Shown here: positions 1-6,788 of the stretch, in pieces
Position numbering within the stretch: position 1 is the stretch's first letter
How the letters are laid out: each line of letters begins with the position of its first letter
From: an uncultured Eubacterium sp.
Lineage (GTDB): Bacteria; Bacillota; Clostridia; Lachnospirales; Lachnospiraceae
Reading direction: 5' to 3'
DNA length: 7,559 nt
Assembly (NCBI GenBank): GCA_958446835.1
Contig: CAUCXT010000073.1
Span: forward strand, 1-7,559
The notes under the pieces: generated by a model
What the model saw: only the letters and a program-made list of their open reading frames with translations
What the model was told of the DNA's origin: nothing
Databases searched by the model: none
Program-made: the position numbers and the translations under genes

Positions 1-8
1 TCCTTTTT
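1..8 (-). promoter_or_regulatory. Possible ribosome binding site of the next gene, at the window edge
   Basis: On the minus strand the last eight bases of the window read AAAAAGGA, a purine-rich Shine-Dalgarno-like string. It lies 18 bases past the valS stop, with no hairpin or U-tract in between. This suggests a co-transcribed gene starts just outside the window. In many Firmicutes folC follows valS, but nothing of that gene is visible here, so its identity is a guess. Confidence 0.4.
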
Positions 9-26
9 ATGGTACGCACTGTCACA

Positions 27-2666
27 CTATCCTCTAAGATGTGAAAGACGCTCCTTAACCTGCTCCATCATCTGTGTATATTTCTCAAGCTTATCCTTCT
101 CCTCCTGAAGCTTTGCAGCAGGAGCTTTGCTTACGAAGCGCTCATTTGAGAGCATGCCGTTAACTCTTGCAAGCTCTCCGTTAAGTCTCTTCTCCTCATT
201 TTCAAGGCGTTCGATTTCCTTTGCAATGTCTACAAGCTCTGCAAACGGCATGTAGATTGTTCCGTTAGGTATAACAACCGATACCGCATCCGAATCAATT
301 CCGTTCTTATTATCCTGTACGATAACCTCGCTTGCATAGCCAAGCGCTGCAAAGAATACCTTTCCATTCTCAAATATATTTCTGAGAGACTCATCTGTGG
401 ATACAACATATACCTTTGCCTTGCGGCTTGGAGCAACATTCATGGAGGTTCTTGTATTTCTTATTCCTCTTACAGCCTCCTTGATCGTCTCGATGGCATT
501 CTCCTCAACAGGGAAGTTGAACTCCTCCTTATATACAGGCCAGTTGGAAATCATAATTGACTCCTCCTCGTCCTGAAGGTTACAGAAAATCTCCTCTGTT
601 ATGAACGGCATATATGGGTGGAGAAGCTTGAGCGACTCTATAAGAACTGTCTTGAGTGTATAGAGTGCGGCAGCCTTGGTTGTGTCCTCATCATTGTACA
701 GTCGCGGCTTAACCATCTCGATATACCAGTCACAGAACTCCTCCCAGATAAAGTCATAAATCTTGCCTACGGCAACGCCAAGGTCGAAGTTCTCCATGTT
801 CTCTGTGACATCCTTTGCAAGTGTATTTAACTTGGAAAGAATCCACTTGTCGGCAGGTGTGAGCTCATCAAGGCTTACAGTCTTAGCCTCAGCCTTATCA
901 AGGTTCATCATAATGAATCTTGAAGCATTCCATACCTTATTTGCAAAGTTACGGCTCGCCTCAACTCTCTCCCAGTAGAAACGCATATCATTTCCCGGTG
1001 CATTTCCTGTTACAAGTGTAAGTCTTAAAGCGTCCGCACCGTACTTATCAATAACCTCAAGAGGGTCTATTCCGTTTCCAAGAGACTTGCTCATCTTACG
1101 TCCCTGTGAATCCCTCACAAGTCCATGGATGAGAACATTCTTAAAAGGAACCTCTCCCATGTGCTCAAGTCCTGAGAACATCATTCTTACAACCCAGAAG
1201 AATATGATATCATAGCCTGTTACAAGCACATCTGTAGGATAGAAATACTCAAGCTCAGGTGTCTTTTCAGGCCATCCAAGTGTTGAGAACGGCCATAAAG
1301 CTGATGAAAACCACGTATCAAGTGTATCCGGGTCCTGTCTCATAGGCTTGCCGCACTTAGGACATACTGCGCTGTCCTCCTTGGTTACAACCATCTCGCC
1401 GCACTCATCGCAGTAGAACGCGGGTATTCTGTGTCCCCACCAGAGCTGACGTGATATACACCAGTCCTTGATTCCCTCTAACCAGTGGAAATATGTCTTG
1501 TCAAAATGCTCAGGCACGAACTTTGTATCGCCCTTCTTTACAGCCTCGATCGCAGGCTCAGCAAGCTCCTTCATCTTTACAAACCACTGCTTTGAAACTC
1601 TCGGCTCAACAGTGGTATGACAGCGGTAACATGTACCTACATTATGGCTGTAGTCCTCAATCTTTACAAGGGCGCCCTCCGCCTCAAGGTCCTTTACTAT
1701 CGCCTCTCTCGCCTCATAGCGGTCCATGCCTGCGTACTTAGGATAATCGTCAACAATCTTAGCATCCTCAGTCATAACATTTATGACAGGAAGATTATGT
1801 CTTAAGCCAACCTCGAAATCGTTAGGGTCATGTGCAGGTGTAATCTTTACAACGCCTGTACCGAACTCCATCTCAACATACTCATCCGCAATAATCGGAA
1901 TCTCTCTGTGAACGATAGGAAGAATTACTGTCTTGCCTACCATATCCTTATAGCGCTCATCGTTAGGGTTAACCGCAACCGCTGTATCGCCAAGCATTGT
2001 CTCAGGTCTTGTGGTTGCCATCTGGATATATCCGCTTCCGTCTGAGAGAGGATATCTCAAATGCCAGAAATGTCCTGCCTGATCCTCGTACTCAACCTCT
2101 GCATCCGAAATGGATGTAAGGCACTTAGGACACCAGTTGATTATTCTCTCGCCCTTATATATCTGTCCCTTGTTATAGAGATTTACGAAAACCTCCTTCA
2201 CAGCCTTAGAACAGCCCTCGTCCATCGTAAAACGCTCTCTGTCCCAGTCCGCAGATGAACCAATCTTCTTTAACTGGCTTACGATTCTTCCGCCGTACTC
2301 AGCCTTCCAGTCCCACGCGCGCTTTAAGAATGCGTCTCTTCCAATCTCTTCCTTGGTAACGCCTTCCTTTCTCATAGCTTCAACAATCTTAGCCTCTGTG
2401 GCGATTGAAGCATGGTCTGTTCCCGGAACCCAGAGTGCCTCATAGCCCTGCATTCTCTTAAATCTGATTAAAATATCCTGAAGTGTGTTGTCAAGTGCAT
2501 GACCCATGTGGAGCTGTCCTGTGATGTTAGGAGGCGGCATGACAATAGTAAAAGGCTTCTTATCCCTGTTTACCTGCGCATGAAAATACTTGTTGTCAAG
2601 CCACTTCTGGTACAGACGTCCCTCAATCTCCGAAGGATTGTAATTTTTTTCAAGTTCCTTTGCCAT
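27..2666 (-). CDS. valS: Valyl-tRNA synthetase (class I, ValRS)
   Basis: Cytoplasmic enzyme that attaches valine to tRNA-Val using ATP and clears mischarged threonine. At 879 residues it has the normal bacterial length and looks intact. The class I signature PPPNITG-QLHMGH is at residues 44-56 (HMGH 53-56) and KMSKS at 524-528. Between them is the CP1 editing domain, with TTRPETMLGDTAV at 218-230 and the HDPNDF motif at 279-284. Four Cys pairs suggest zinc knuckles: CPKC 179-182, CYRC 346-349, CDEC 419-422 and CPKC 435-438. An anticodon-binding helical region follows from about 600, and the C-terminal coiled-coil arm covers about 811-879 (ERLENEEKRLNGEL). The ATG is preceded by AAAAGGAGA with AGGAG nine bases upstream. 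The stop is TAG. It is preceded by a valine T-box leader, which independently supports valine specificity. I see no truncation or frameshift. Confidence 0.98.
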   Translation of the reverse strand: MAKELEKNYNPSEIEGRLYQKWLDNKYFHAQVNRDKKPFTIVMPPPNITGQLHMGHALDNTLQDILIRFKRMQGYEALWVPGTDHASIATEAKIVEAMRKEGVTKEEIGRDAFLKRAWDWKAEYGGRIVSQLKKIGSSADWDRERFTMDEGCSKAVKEVFVNLYNKGQIYKGERIINWCPKCLTSISDAEVEYEDQAGHFWHLRYPLSDGSGYIQMATTRPETMLGDTAVAVNPNDERYKDMVGKTVILPIVHREIPIIADEYVEMEFGTGVVKITPAHDPNDFEVGLRHNLPVINVMTEDAKIVDDYPKYAGMDRYEAREAIVKDLEAEGALVKIEDYSHNVGTCYRCHTTVEPRVSKQWFVKMKELAEPAIEAVKKGDTKFVPEHFDKTYFHWLEGIKDWCISRQLWWGHRIPAFYCDECGEMVVTKEDSAVCPKCGKPMRQDPDTLDTWFSSALWPFSTLGWPEKTPELEYFYPTDVLVTGYDIIFFWVVRMMFSGLEHMGEVPFKNVLIHGLVRDSQGRKMSKSLGNGIDPLEVIDKYGADALRLTLVTGNAPGNDMRFYWERVEASRNFANKVWNASRFIMMNLDKAEAKTVSLDELTPADKWILSKLNTLAKDVTENMENFDLGVAVGKIYDFIWEEFCDWYIEMVKPRLYNDEDTTKAAALYTLKTVLIESLKLLHPYMPFITEEIFCNLQDEEESIMISNWPVYKEEFNFPVEENAIETIKEAVRGIRNTRTSMNVAPSRKAKVYVVSTDESLRNIFENGKVFFAALGYASEVIVQDNKNGIDSDAVSVVIPNGTIYMPFAELVDIAKEIERLENEEKRLNGELARVNGMLSNERFVSKAPAAKLQEEKDKLEKYTQMMEQVKERLSHLRG

Positions 2667-2725
2667 CTTTTTATTCTCCTTTTTATGTGTGCGGAGAGTT
2701 CTGCCTTGATAAAATTATATTTACC

Positions 2726-2766
2726 AAAAACAAAACCCTCCGCAGAAAAATAGTCTCTGCGAAGGG
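2726..2766 (-). terminator. T-box intrinsic terminator (attenuator) of valS
   Basis: On the minus strand CCCTTCGCAGA (2756-2766) pairs with TCTGCGGAGGG (2736-2746) as an 11-bp stem with one G-U pair and a 9-base loop. TTTTGTTTTT (2726-2735) follows at once. This is a strong Rho-independent terminator about 60 bases before the valS ATG. Its 5' strand contains the CCUUC that is also used by the antiterminator, so the two structures exclude each other. Confidence 0.95.
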
Positions 2767-2794
2767 CGATTATACTTACCGCGGTACCACCTTC
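2761..2794 (-). promoter_or_regulatory. T-box antiterminator with tRNA acceptor-binding bulge
   Basis: The minus strand folds as helix GAAGG/CCUUC, a seven-base bulge UGGUACC, helix GCGGU/AUCGC (one G-U) and a seven-base loop AAGUAUA. This is the standard antiterminator shape. The bulge starts with UGGU, which would pair with the 3' end of an uncharged tRNA whose discriminator base is A. In bacteria tRNA-Val normally has A at that position, so bulge and specifier agree. The CCUUC strand is shared with the terminator. Confidence 0.93.
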
Positions 2795-2937
2795 ATTGAC
2801 TTATAAAAAGTCCTCTCTGTCACGGCGCGAACTGCTTCGTACACCATGTCTGTTCTTGTAACGGGAACAACTCCGCCATCAGCTAATCGTACCTCCGTTA
2901 TATGTCCGGATGTCTTTCACCGATGAAGCTCAGAAGC

Positions 2938-2940
2938 TAC
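2938..2940 (-). promoter_or_regulatory. Specifier codon GUA (valine) of the T-box
   Basis: In the 3' side of the specifier loop (GAAG-GUA-G), flanked by helices UAUGG above and CUUC below, the triplet GUA matches the anticodon UAC of tRNA-Val. A purine follows, as is usual. The register was fixed by pairing both flanking helices by hand. The overlapping triplet GGU (glycine) is the only real alternative and does not fit the downstream gene. Confidence 0.85.
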
Positions 2941-3090
2941 CTTCCCATATAGCAATGTCCGAAAACGCTTCCAGCAATGATGACCTCTCATGCTATGCGT
3001 ATAACATAACCCGATATGTCCCTTCACTGCGTTCTCTCTCTGTAGGATTGCACTATGGTACTCCTCTTCGTCACAGCCTTTAACATATAC

Positions 3091-5574
3091 TTAATATATA
3101 CGTTTTTCTAAGGTTTTGTCAACCTGTATATTGCTTTTATTTATATTTTTATTTCTGTCCTTCAATACGAAATACATCAGAATACCAAATGCGGCACCTA
3201 AAAGAACCATTCTCACCCACAATCTCTCAAGAATATTCTTTTCCTTGTTAATCGTAAGCTTCAATGACTCAACTGCGACAGGTTCACCGTCCTCATTAAG
3301 CTCATTCCCCAGAAGCTCAAACCAGAAGTTATAGCTTCCGCCCGGAAGGTCTTCGTAGAAAACATGTTCAAGTTCACTGAGACGAACTGTTGTATAAGCT
3401 TTATCCACACCCGGCATTATATACCGGACATAAGGATCCTGGTTGGAAAAATTGAGCACTGAGCACAGGATATCGACCTGCTTTGCATCCTTGGTGAGGC
3501 TTAGCTCATACTCATTCTCACCTTTCTCTACAAGCTCACCTAATCTCTTGTCAACACGCACACTCTGAATCATCAGCTTGAGCAATGATACGTCGAACTC
3601 CTTCGCCGTGTCAATGTATGAGTATATCTTTTTTCCACATGGAAGATACACTCTCCCTGCCTCGTTCATAAAGCAGTTGCCGGATTCCGTAAGCTCACCG
3701 AAAAAACCCGCATTGCCATCATACATCTCATATGCCGCTGTGACATTGTCATCCTCCCCGGCAAAAATATTGTCAAGCTCTATAATAAAGAATGCTGTCT
3801 TGCACGCCACATACAGCTTATTATCCCTTATAAAAACAGCTTTGCATTTCTGGTTTTTCAGAGGCTCCGGCATGTTCTCCGGCACCGACACCTTCTTACC
3901 GTTGTAGAACGCCACTCCGTTGTCCGTCGCCATAAAAAATCCATCATCATATGCCACCATATCATTTACATTCTTAGAAGGAAGTCCGTAATTCTCATCT
4001 ATATTTGCCTCAAGCCTTCCATCTGCAAATACGAATATTCCGGCTCCATGGCTTGCGATGTAAAGCTTCTCCTGCGTCTGCCTGCCAAAGCTTCCGTATA
4101 TCACCGCGGCTGCCTCCGTGTTGTACATTCCTGTGTCCTTATCATAGACGGAAACTATGTTTTTCCCATCATATATGATACAGCCGTCATCAGTGAGGAC
4201 GTACAGCATACCATCAACAACCTGAAGCCTGCTTATCTTAGCGGCATCCACAATGAGCTCTCCGTTCTCAGAATACACACCCTGTCCGTACACAGCGACC
4301 TGCTTACTGCCGTTATAGGATATAATATCTGTTATTCTTCTGCCGTTGAAGCTGTCCGTGAAGGAATTGCTGATATTTCTTCTGTCATTCATATCAATCG
4401 CCGCTATCCCGCTGTCCGTCGCAGCATACAGTATTCCGTCCTCCTCAAGTACAGCGTTTATGACATCCGTATCAAGCCCGGTGCGCGCAAGCTCGTCCGT
4501 GAACTCAGAGCTTCTCAAAAGAAGCACTCCTCTCTTTGATGAGCTTATCCAGTAGTTGCCCTGATAGTCCGTCATAATATCAGTAAAGCCGCTCTCAAAG
4601 CCGTCAAATTCACAGGCATAATAAGAGCTCTTCCCAAGCCCAAGTGCATTTCCCGAATCAAGATAAAAATAGCCTATCTGCTCGTCCGTGAGCACCCACA
4701 ATCTGTTGCCGTCATCATAAAAAAGCCTGTTTATTCCCGACACATCGCCGGACATAGCTGTCTTAGACAAATCAACCCACAGCTTTACCCCGGCTTCGAT
4801 ATCGTTTTCATCGATGACCGCTATGTCCATGCCTGAGGTTCCGACAACGAAATAGCCGTCCACATAGCACACCTGCGCTTTTCCTGAATACGGAAGCCTG
4901 ATTTTCCCAAGCTGTACAGAATCTTTTAGGAAAACTATGTCGCCATTGACCGTGACCGCGGCGTTTAGCTTCTCCCCGGCGGCAATCGAGGTCACATAGT
5001 AATACTCCTCACCCACAAGCTCAGTAATCGTATACCCACTTGCCGGATTTATCGTAATCATGTTTTTCAGGGTACCAACATATATGACATCGTCATTTCC
5101 CTGCGCAATGGCTGTGGCATAGTTTGAAGCATAGTCACTCACATCATCAAAATGCTGAAAACGGCTTCCAAGGTATATGGCTCCGCCATACGTTGTGGTG
5201 GCAAACCACACTCCTCCATCCTTGGTTGTAATCATGTCATTCACACCATCAAAATGATAAAATGAACCATATTCGGTAAATTCATTTCCATCATAAGCCG
5301 CCAGACCTTCGTCCGTTCCTATCCAGACTATACCGTCACTTGTCTGGGTTATCGAACTTACCTTGTTGGACATAAGTCCTGTTGTTGTGTTGTATATTGT
5401 CTGACCATATTTTTCCCACGCGATATACCCACTGTCCGCTGTATCATTCTGTATGGCAGTTACACCATCCTGTTCATTCCCACTGTCATCGGCTTTTATA
5501 TTGCCAACATTCAATGCTGAAAAAAGCACTGTGACTGCCAATGCTATTGTAACCGCGCTCTTTATTCTTCTCAT
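3091..5574 (-). CDS. Secreted, membrane-anchored double beta-propeller sensor-like protein with Y_Y_Y domain and no output domain
   Basis: Predicted 827 residues. Residues 1-28 form a signal peptide (MRRIK, hydrophobic core 7-24, likely cut near NIKA-DD). Residues 55-660 hold about 14 Reg_prop-like blades, each with a DGxxWxGTxxGLxxYD-type core: near 81, 120, 161, 200, 239, 289, 339, 379, 422, 454, 501, 544, 584 and 639. The best matches are GLMSNKVSS..GIVWIGTDEGLAAYDG and GLPSKNVNDMV..FFMATDNGVAFYNG. Fourteen blades equals two seven-bladed propellers, the ectodomain of hybrid two-component (HTCS) sensors. A Y_Y_Y-like beta-sandwich covers about 661-775, a transmembrane helix 785-804, and a basic 23-residue cytoplasmic tail ends the protein. 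No HATPase, HisKA, GGDEF or HTH domain follows. I chose the ATG at 5574 because AAGGAG lies nine bases upstream and a signal peptide follows directly; the longer start at 5619 would add 15 non-signal residues. The ligand is unknown; HTCS relatives often sense glycans. Last gene of the apparent operon. Confidence 0.9.
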   Translation of the reverse strand: MRRIKSAVTIALAVTVLFSALNVGNIKADDSGNEQDGVTAIQNDTADSGYIAWEKYGQTIYNTTTGLMSNKVSSITQTSDGIVWIGTDEGLAAYDGNEFTEYGSFYHFDGVNDMITTKDGGVWFATTTYGGAIYLGSRFQHFDDVSDYASNYATAIAQGNDDVIYVGTLKNMITINPASGYTITELVGEEYYYVTSIAAGEKLNAAVTVNGDIVFLKDSVQLGKIRLPYSGKAQVCYVDGYFVVGTSGMDIAVIDENDIEAGVKLWVDLSKTAMSGDVSGINRLFYDDGNRLWVLTDEQIGYFYLDSGNALGLGKSSYYACEFDGFESGFTDIMTDYQGNYWISSSKRGVLLLRSSEFTDELARTGLDTDVINAVLEEDGILYAATDSGIAAIDMNDRRNISNSFTDSFNGRRITDIISYNGSKQVAVYGQGVYSENGELIVDAAKISRLQVVDGMLYVLTDDGCIIYDGKNIVSVYDKDTGMYNTEAAAVIYGSFGRQTQEKLYIASHGAGIFVFADGRLEANIDENYGLPSKNVNDMVAYDDGFFMATDNGVAFYNGKKVSVPENMPEPLKNQKCKAVFIRDNKLYVACKTAFFIIELDNIFAGEDDNVTAAYEMYDGNAGFFGELTESGNCFMNEAGRVYLPCGKKIYSYIDTAKEFDVSLLKLMIQSVRVDKRLGELVEKGENEYELSLTKDAKQVDILCSVLNFSNQDPYVRYIMPGVDKAYTTVRLSELEHVFYEDLPGGSYNFWFELLGNELNEDGEPVAVESLKLTINKEKNILERLWVRMVLLGAAFGILMYFVLKDRNKNINKSNIQVDKTLEKRIY
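3093..3122 (-). promoter_or_regulatory. Sigma-A type promoter of the valS T-box transcript
   Basis: On the minus strand a perfect -35 TTGACA (3122-3117) is followed after 18 bases by -10 TATATT (3098-3093), one mismatch to TATAAT. The predicted transcription start is near 3086, just before the first helix of the T-box leader, which is where it should be. The promoter lies inside the last codons of the propeller gene, and the -10 box includes the first base of that gene's TAA. Confidence 0.85.
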
Positions 5575-5583
5575 ATACGATAT

Positions 5584-5589
5584 CTCCTT
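5584..5589 (-). promoter_or_regulatory. Ribosome binding site deciding the propeller gene start
   Basis: AAGGAG on the minus strand lies nine bases before the ATG at 5574 and overlaps the TAA stop of the preceding gene (TAAGGAG). Ribosomes ending the upstream gene would finish on this site, which suggests translational coupling of the two products. Confidence 0.85.
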
Positions 5590-6769
5590 ACAAATCGGCA
5601 CATCCATAGCGATTGACAATTTCTAAAATATCGTTCGCATACTGTGGATTGTCCTTCGCGTATTCCGCAATATTCTTCTTCGCCTCGTCAACCTTCTTTA
5701 TGTTAAATTCAATCTGCTCTCTAAGCTTCTGTCTGCGCACATTGAGATTATGCCTTACCTCTACCATTTCCTTCGGATTATACAGAGCTTCAAGCTGATT
5801 CTGCCATATCTCCGCATCATGCATGCCGATTCCGGCAAGTATTACGGTAAGCTGGTCTGTGGCTCTGCCAAGCATTCCCGTCGTCCTTGCGTATCTTTCG
5901 CGCTCCTTCTTGTCATCAAGGTACATTTCATACGCATTGGCAAAATCGTAGGAATTCTTGACTCCATACTTGGCATACTGGTACTCTATTGTGTTTATAG
6001 TGTTTATATATTTTATCTTTACCTTATTCTGCAATAGAATAGCCCTGTTGAGCTTCTTCTCAGACAGCTTCATGGTGTAGACTGCATTGCGGTTAAGCAC
6101 AAACATAAAAACAATAAATACCGTCATTATAAAAAGCATCACCGTAAGGAGGTAATTATCCCCGGAAGGAACAATCTTTCCCGACACCGCCATGTAGATA
6201 AGCACGGCAATAATCGCAACAACGCCGATTATAGAAATATTTTTGACATTATGGCGGCGGTTTACACAATTTTCTATGTCTTCCCTCAACCCCATCTTCT
6301 CGCCCTCAAGCATGCTTAAATCCTTGCGCACCATCTGGCAGTACTGTTCATCGTTCTGAAGTCTTTTGAGAGCATCCTCAAGTTCATCCTCGTGTGCGCT
6401 GTAGTAGGCATACTTAGAGGCAGGCAGACGTTTTTTCTTGTTGCGGCTGACAACCCTCTCCCTGTTGAGGCTTGACATATCCTCCGCCGTCTCAGCAATA
6501 AGCTTCCTAGGTTCATCCTCAAGCTCGTCAAGAAGCTGTATATCATTCAAATGCTCCGTCACCGAAGCATACTCCTTCTTGGCTTCCTCAATATAATTGG
6601 TCGATTCCACAATCTGCTCACACTGCGAATTGACAAACTGTATACGCGATACCTCGTCAAACATATTGTTGTTTACTTCATCATCTTTAAGTATCTCCTG
6701 CATATCCATATCGGATATGTCATATCCTTCGCTGTTCTTTTTCTTCTTTTTCTTTCCAAATAAGCCCAT
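5588..6769 (-). CDS. Coiled-coil membrane protein with central two-helix hairpin, function unknown
   Basis: Predicted 393 residues; I do not recognise a named family. The N-terminus is MGLFG followed by six lysines (6-11), then an acidic stretch (12-40). Residues about 41-175 are highly charged and helical with heptad-like character (EQIVESTNYIEEAKKEYASV; DELEDALKRLQNDEQYCQMV). Two hydrophobic helices at about 178-196 and 206-226 are joined by a short GKIVPSGDNY loop. Residues 227-393 are again charged and helical (LSEKKLNRAILLQNKVK; RRQKLREQIEFNIKKVDEAKKNIAEYAKD). With a short loop and basic residues on both flanks, both coiled-coil ends should be cytoplasmic. This suggests a scaffold or tether rather than an enzyme; no catalytic motif is visible. 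I chose the ATG at 6769, with GAGGA five bases upstream, over an in-frame GTG at 6781 that has no binding site. It starts 19 bases after the TPR gene and ends 13 bases before the propeller gene, so the three are very likely co-expressed. Confidence 0.85.
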   Translation of the reverse strand: MGLFGKKKKKKNSEGYDISDMDMQEILKDDEVNNNMFDEVSRIQFVNSQCEQIVESTNYIEEAKKEYASVTEHLNDIQLLDELEDEPRKLIAETAEDMSSLNRERVVSRNKKKRLPASKYAYYSAHEDELEDALKRLQNDEQYCQMVRKDLSMLEGEKMGLREDIENCVNRRHNVKNISIIGVVAIIAVLIYMAVSGKIVPSGDNYLLTVMLFIMTVFIVFMFVLNRNAVYTMKLSEKKLNRAILLQNKVKIKYINTINTIEYQYAKYGVKNSYDFANAYEMYLDDKKERERYARTTGMLGRATDQLTVILAGIGMHDAEIWQNQLEALYNPKEMVEVRHNLNVRRQKLREQIEFNIKKVDEAKKNIAEYAKDNPQYANDILEIVNRYGCADL

Positions 6770-6774
6770 TTTAT

Positions 6775-6780
6775 TCCTCA
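6775..6780 (-). promoter_or_regulatory. Ribosome binding site deciding the coiled-coil gene start
   Basis: TGAGGA on the minus strand lies five bases before the ATG at 6769. The in-frame GTG at 6781-6779 partly overlaps this site and has only an A/T-rich string before it, so ATG is preferred. Confidence 0.75.
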
Positions 6781-6788
6781 CTTATAGA

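Larger units (their letters stand above)
2736..3086 (-). ncRNA. T-box riboswitch leader of valS, valine specific
   Basis: A cis-acting leader that senses the charging state of tRNA-Val and fills the gene-free stretch before valS. Parts seen, in RNA order: Stem I (3080-2926) has basal helix AAGGCU/AGCUU, a kink-turn-like GUGAC/UG step, helix GAAG/CUUC, and a specifier loop with AGGAGUA on one side and GAAGGUAG on the other. Above this is a long upper helix (CCAUA..GCAAU..CC with its partner), an AGAGAGA AG-bulge (about 3035-3041), helix GAGAACGC/GCGUUUUC, and a GCUGGAA distal motif (2969-2975). Stem II (2925-2877) is closed by CAUCGGU/GCUGAUG. A small stem-loop GACUU-UUUAU-AAGUC (2812-2798) comes just before the T-box sequence AATGAAGGTGGTACCGCGG (2797-2779). 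The antiterminator and terminator follow. The leader is about 420 bases from the predicted start site to ATG, long for the class, partly because of extra sequence in the distal part of Stem I. Confidence 0.96.

Noticed and set aside
2667..3090. Plus-strand or small protein gene in the gap between valS and the propeller gene
   Set aside because: The whole stretch is explained by the T-box leader, terminator and valS ribosome binding site.
3111..3125. Small inverted repeat AGGTT-GACAA-AACCT near the end of the propeller gene, as a terminator
   Set aside because: The stem has only five pairs and no U-tract follows on the minus strand. It overlaps the -35 box and the match is probably by chance.
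4048..4539. Plus-strand open frame of 163 residues opposite the propeller gene
   Set aside because: It is antisense to strongly patterned propeller blades, lacks a convincing ribosome binding site and resembles no family. It is a shadow of the real gene.
5575..5619. Longer start for the propeller protein, 15 residues upstream
   Set aside because: It would overlap the previous gene by 32 bases and put non-signal residues before a clear signal peptide, while the ATG at 5574 has an ideal AAGGAG.
6736..6753. A-rich lysine codons as a programmed frameshift site
   Set aside because: The run alternates AAG and AAA with no A-stretch longer than five. The alternative frames give no continuing product, so plain lysine coding is enough.
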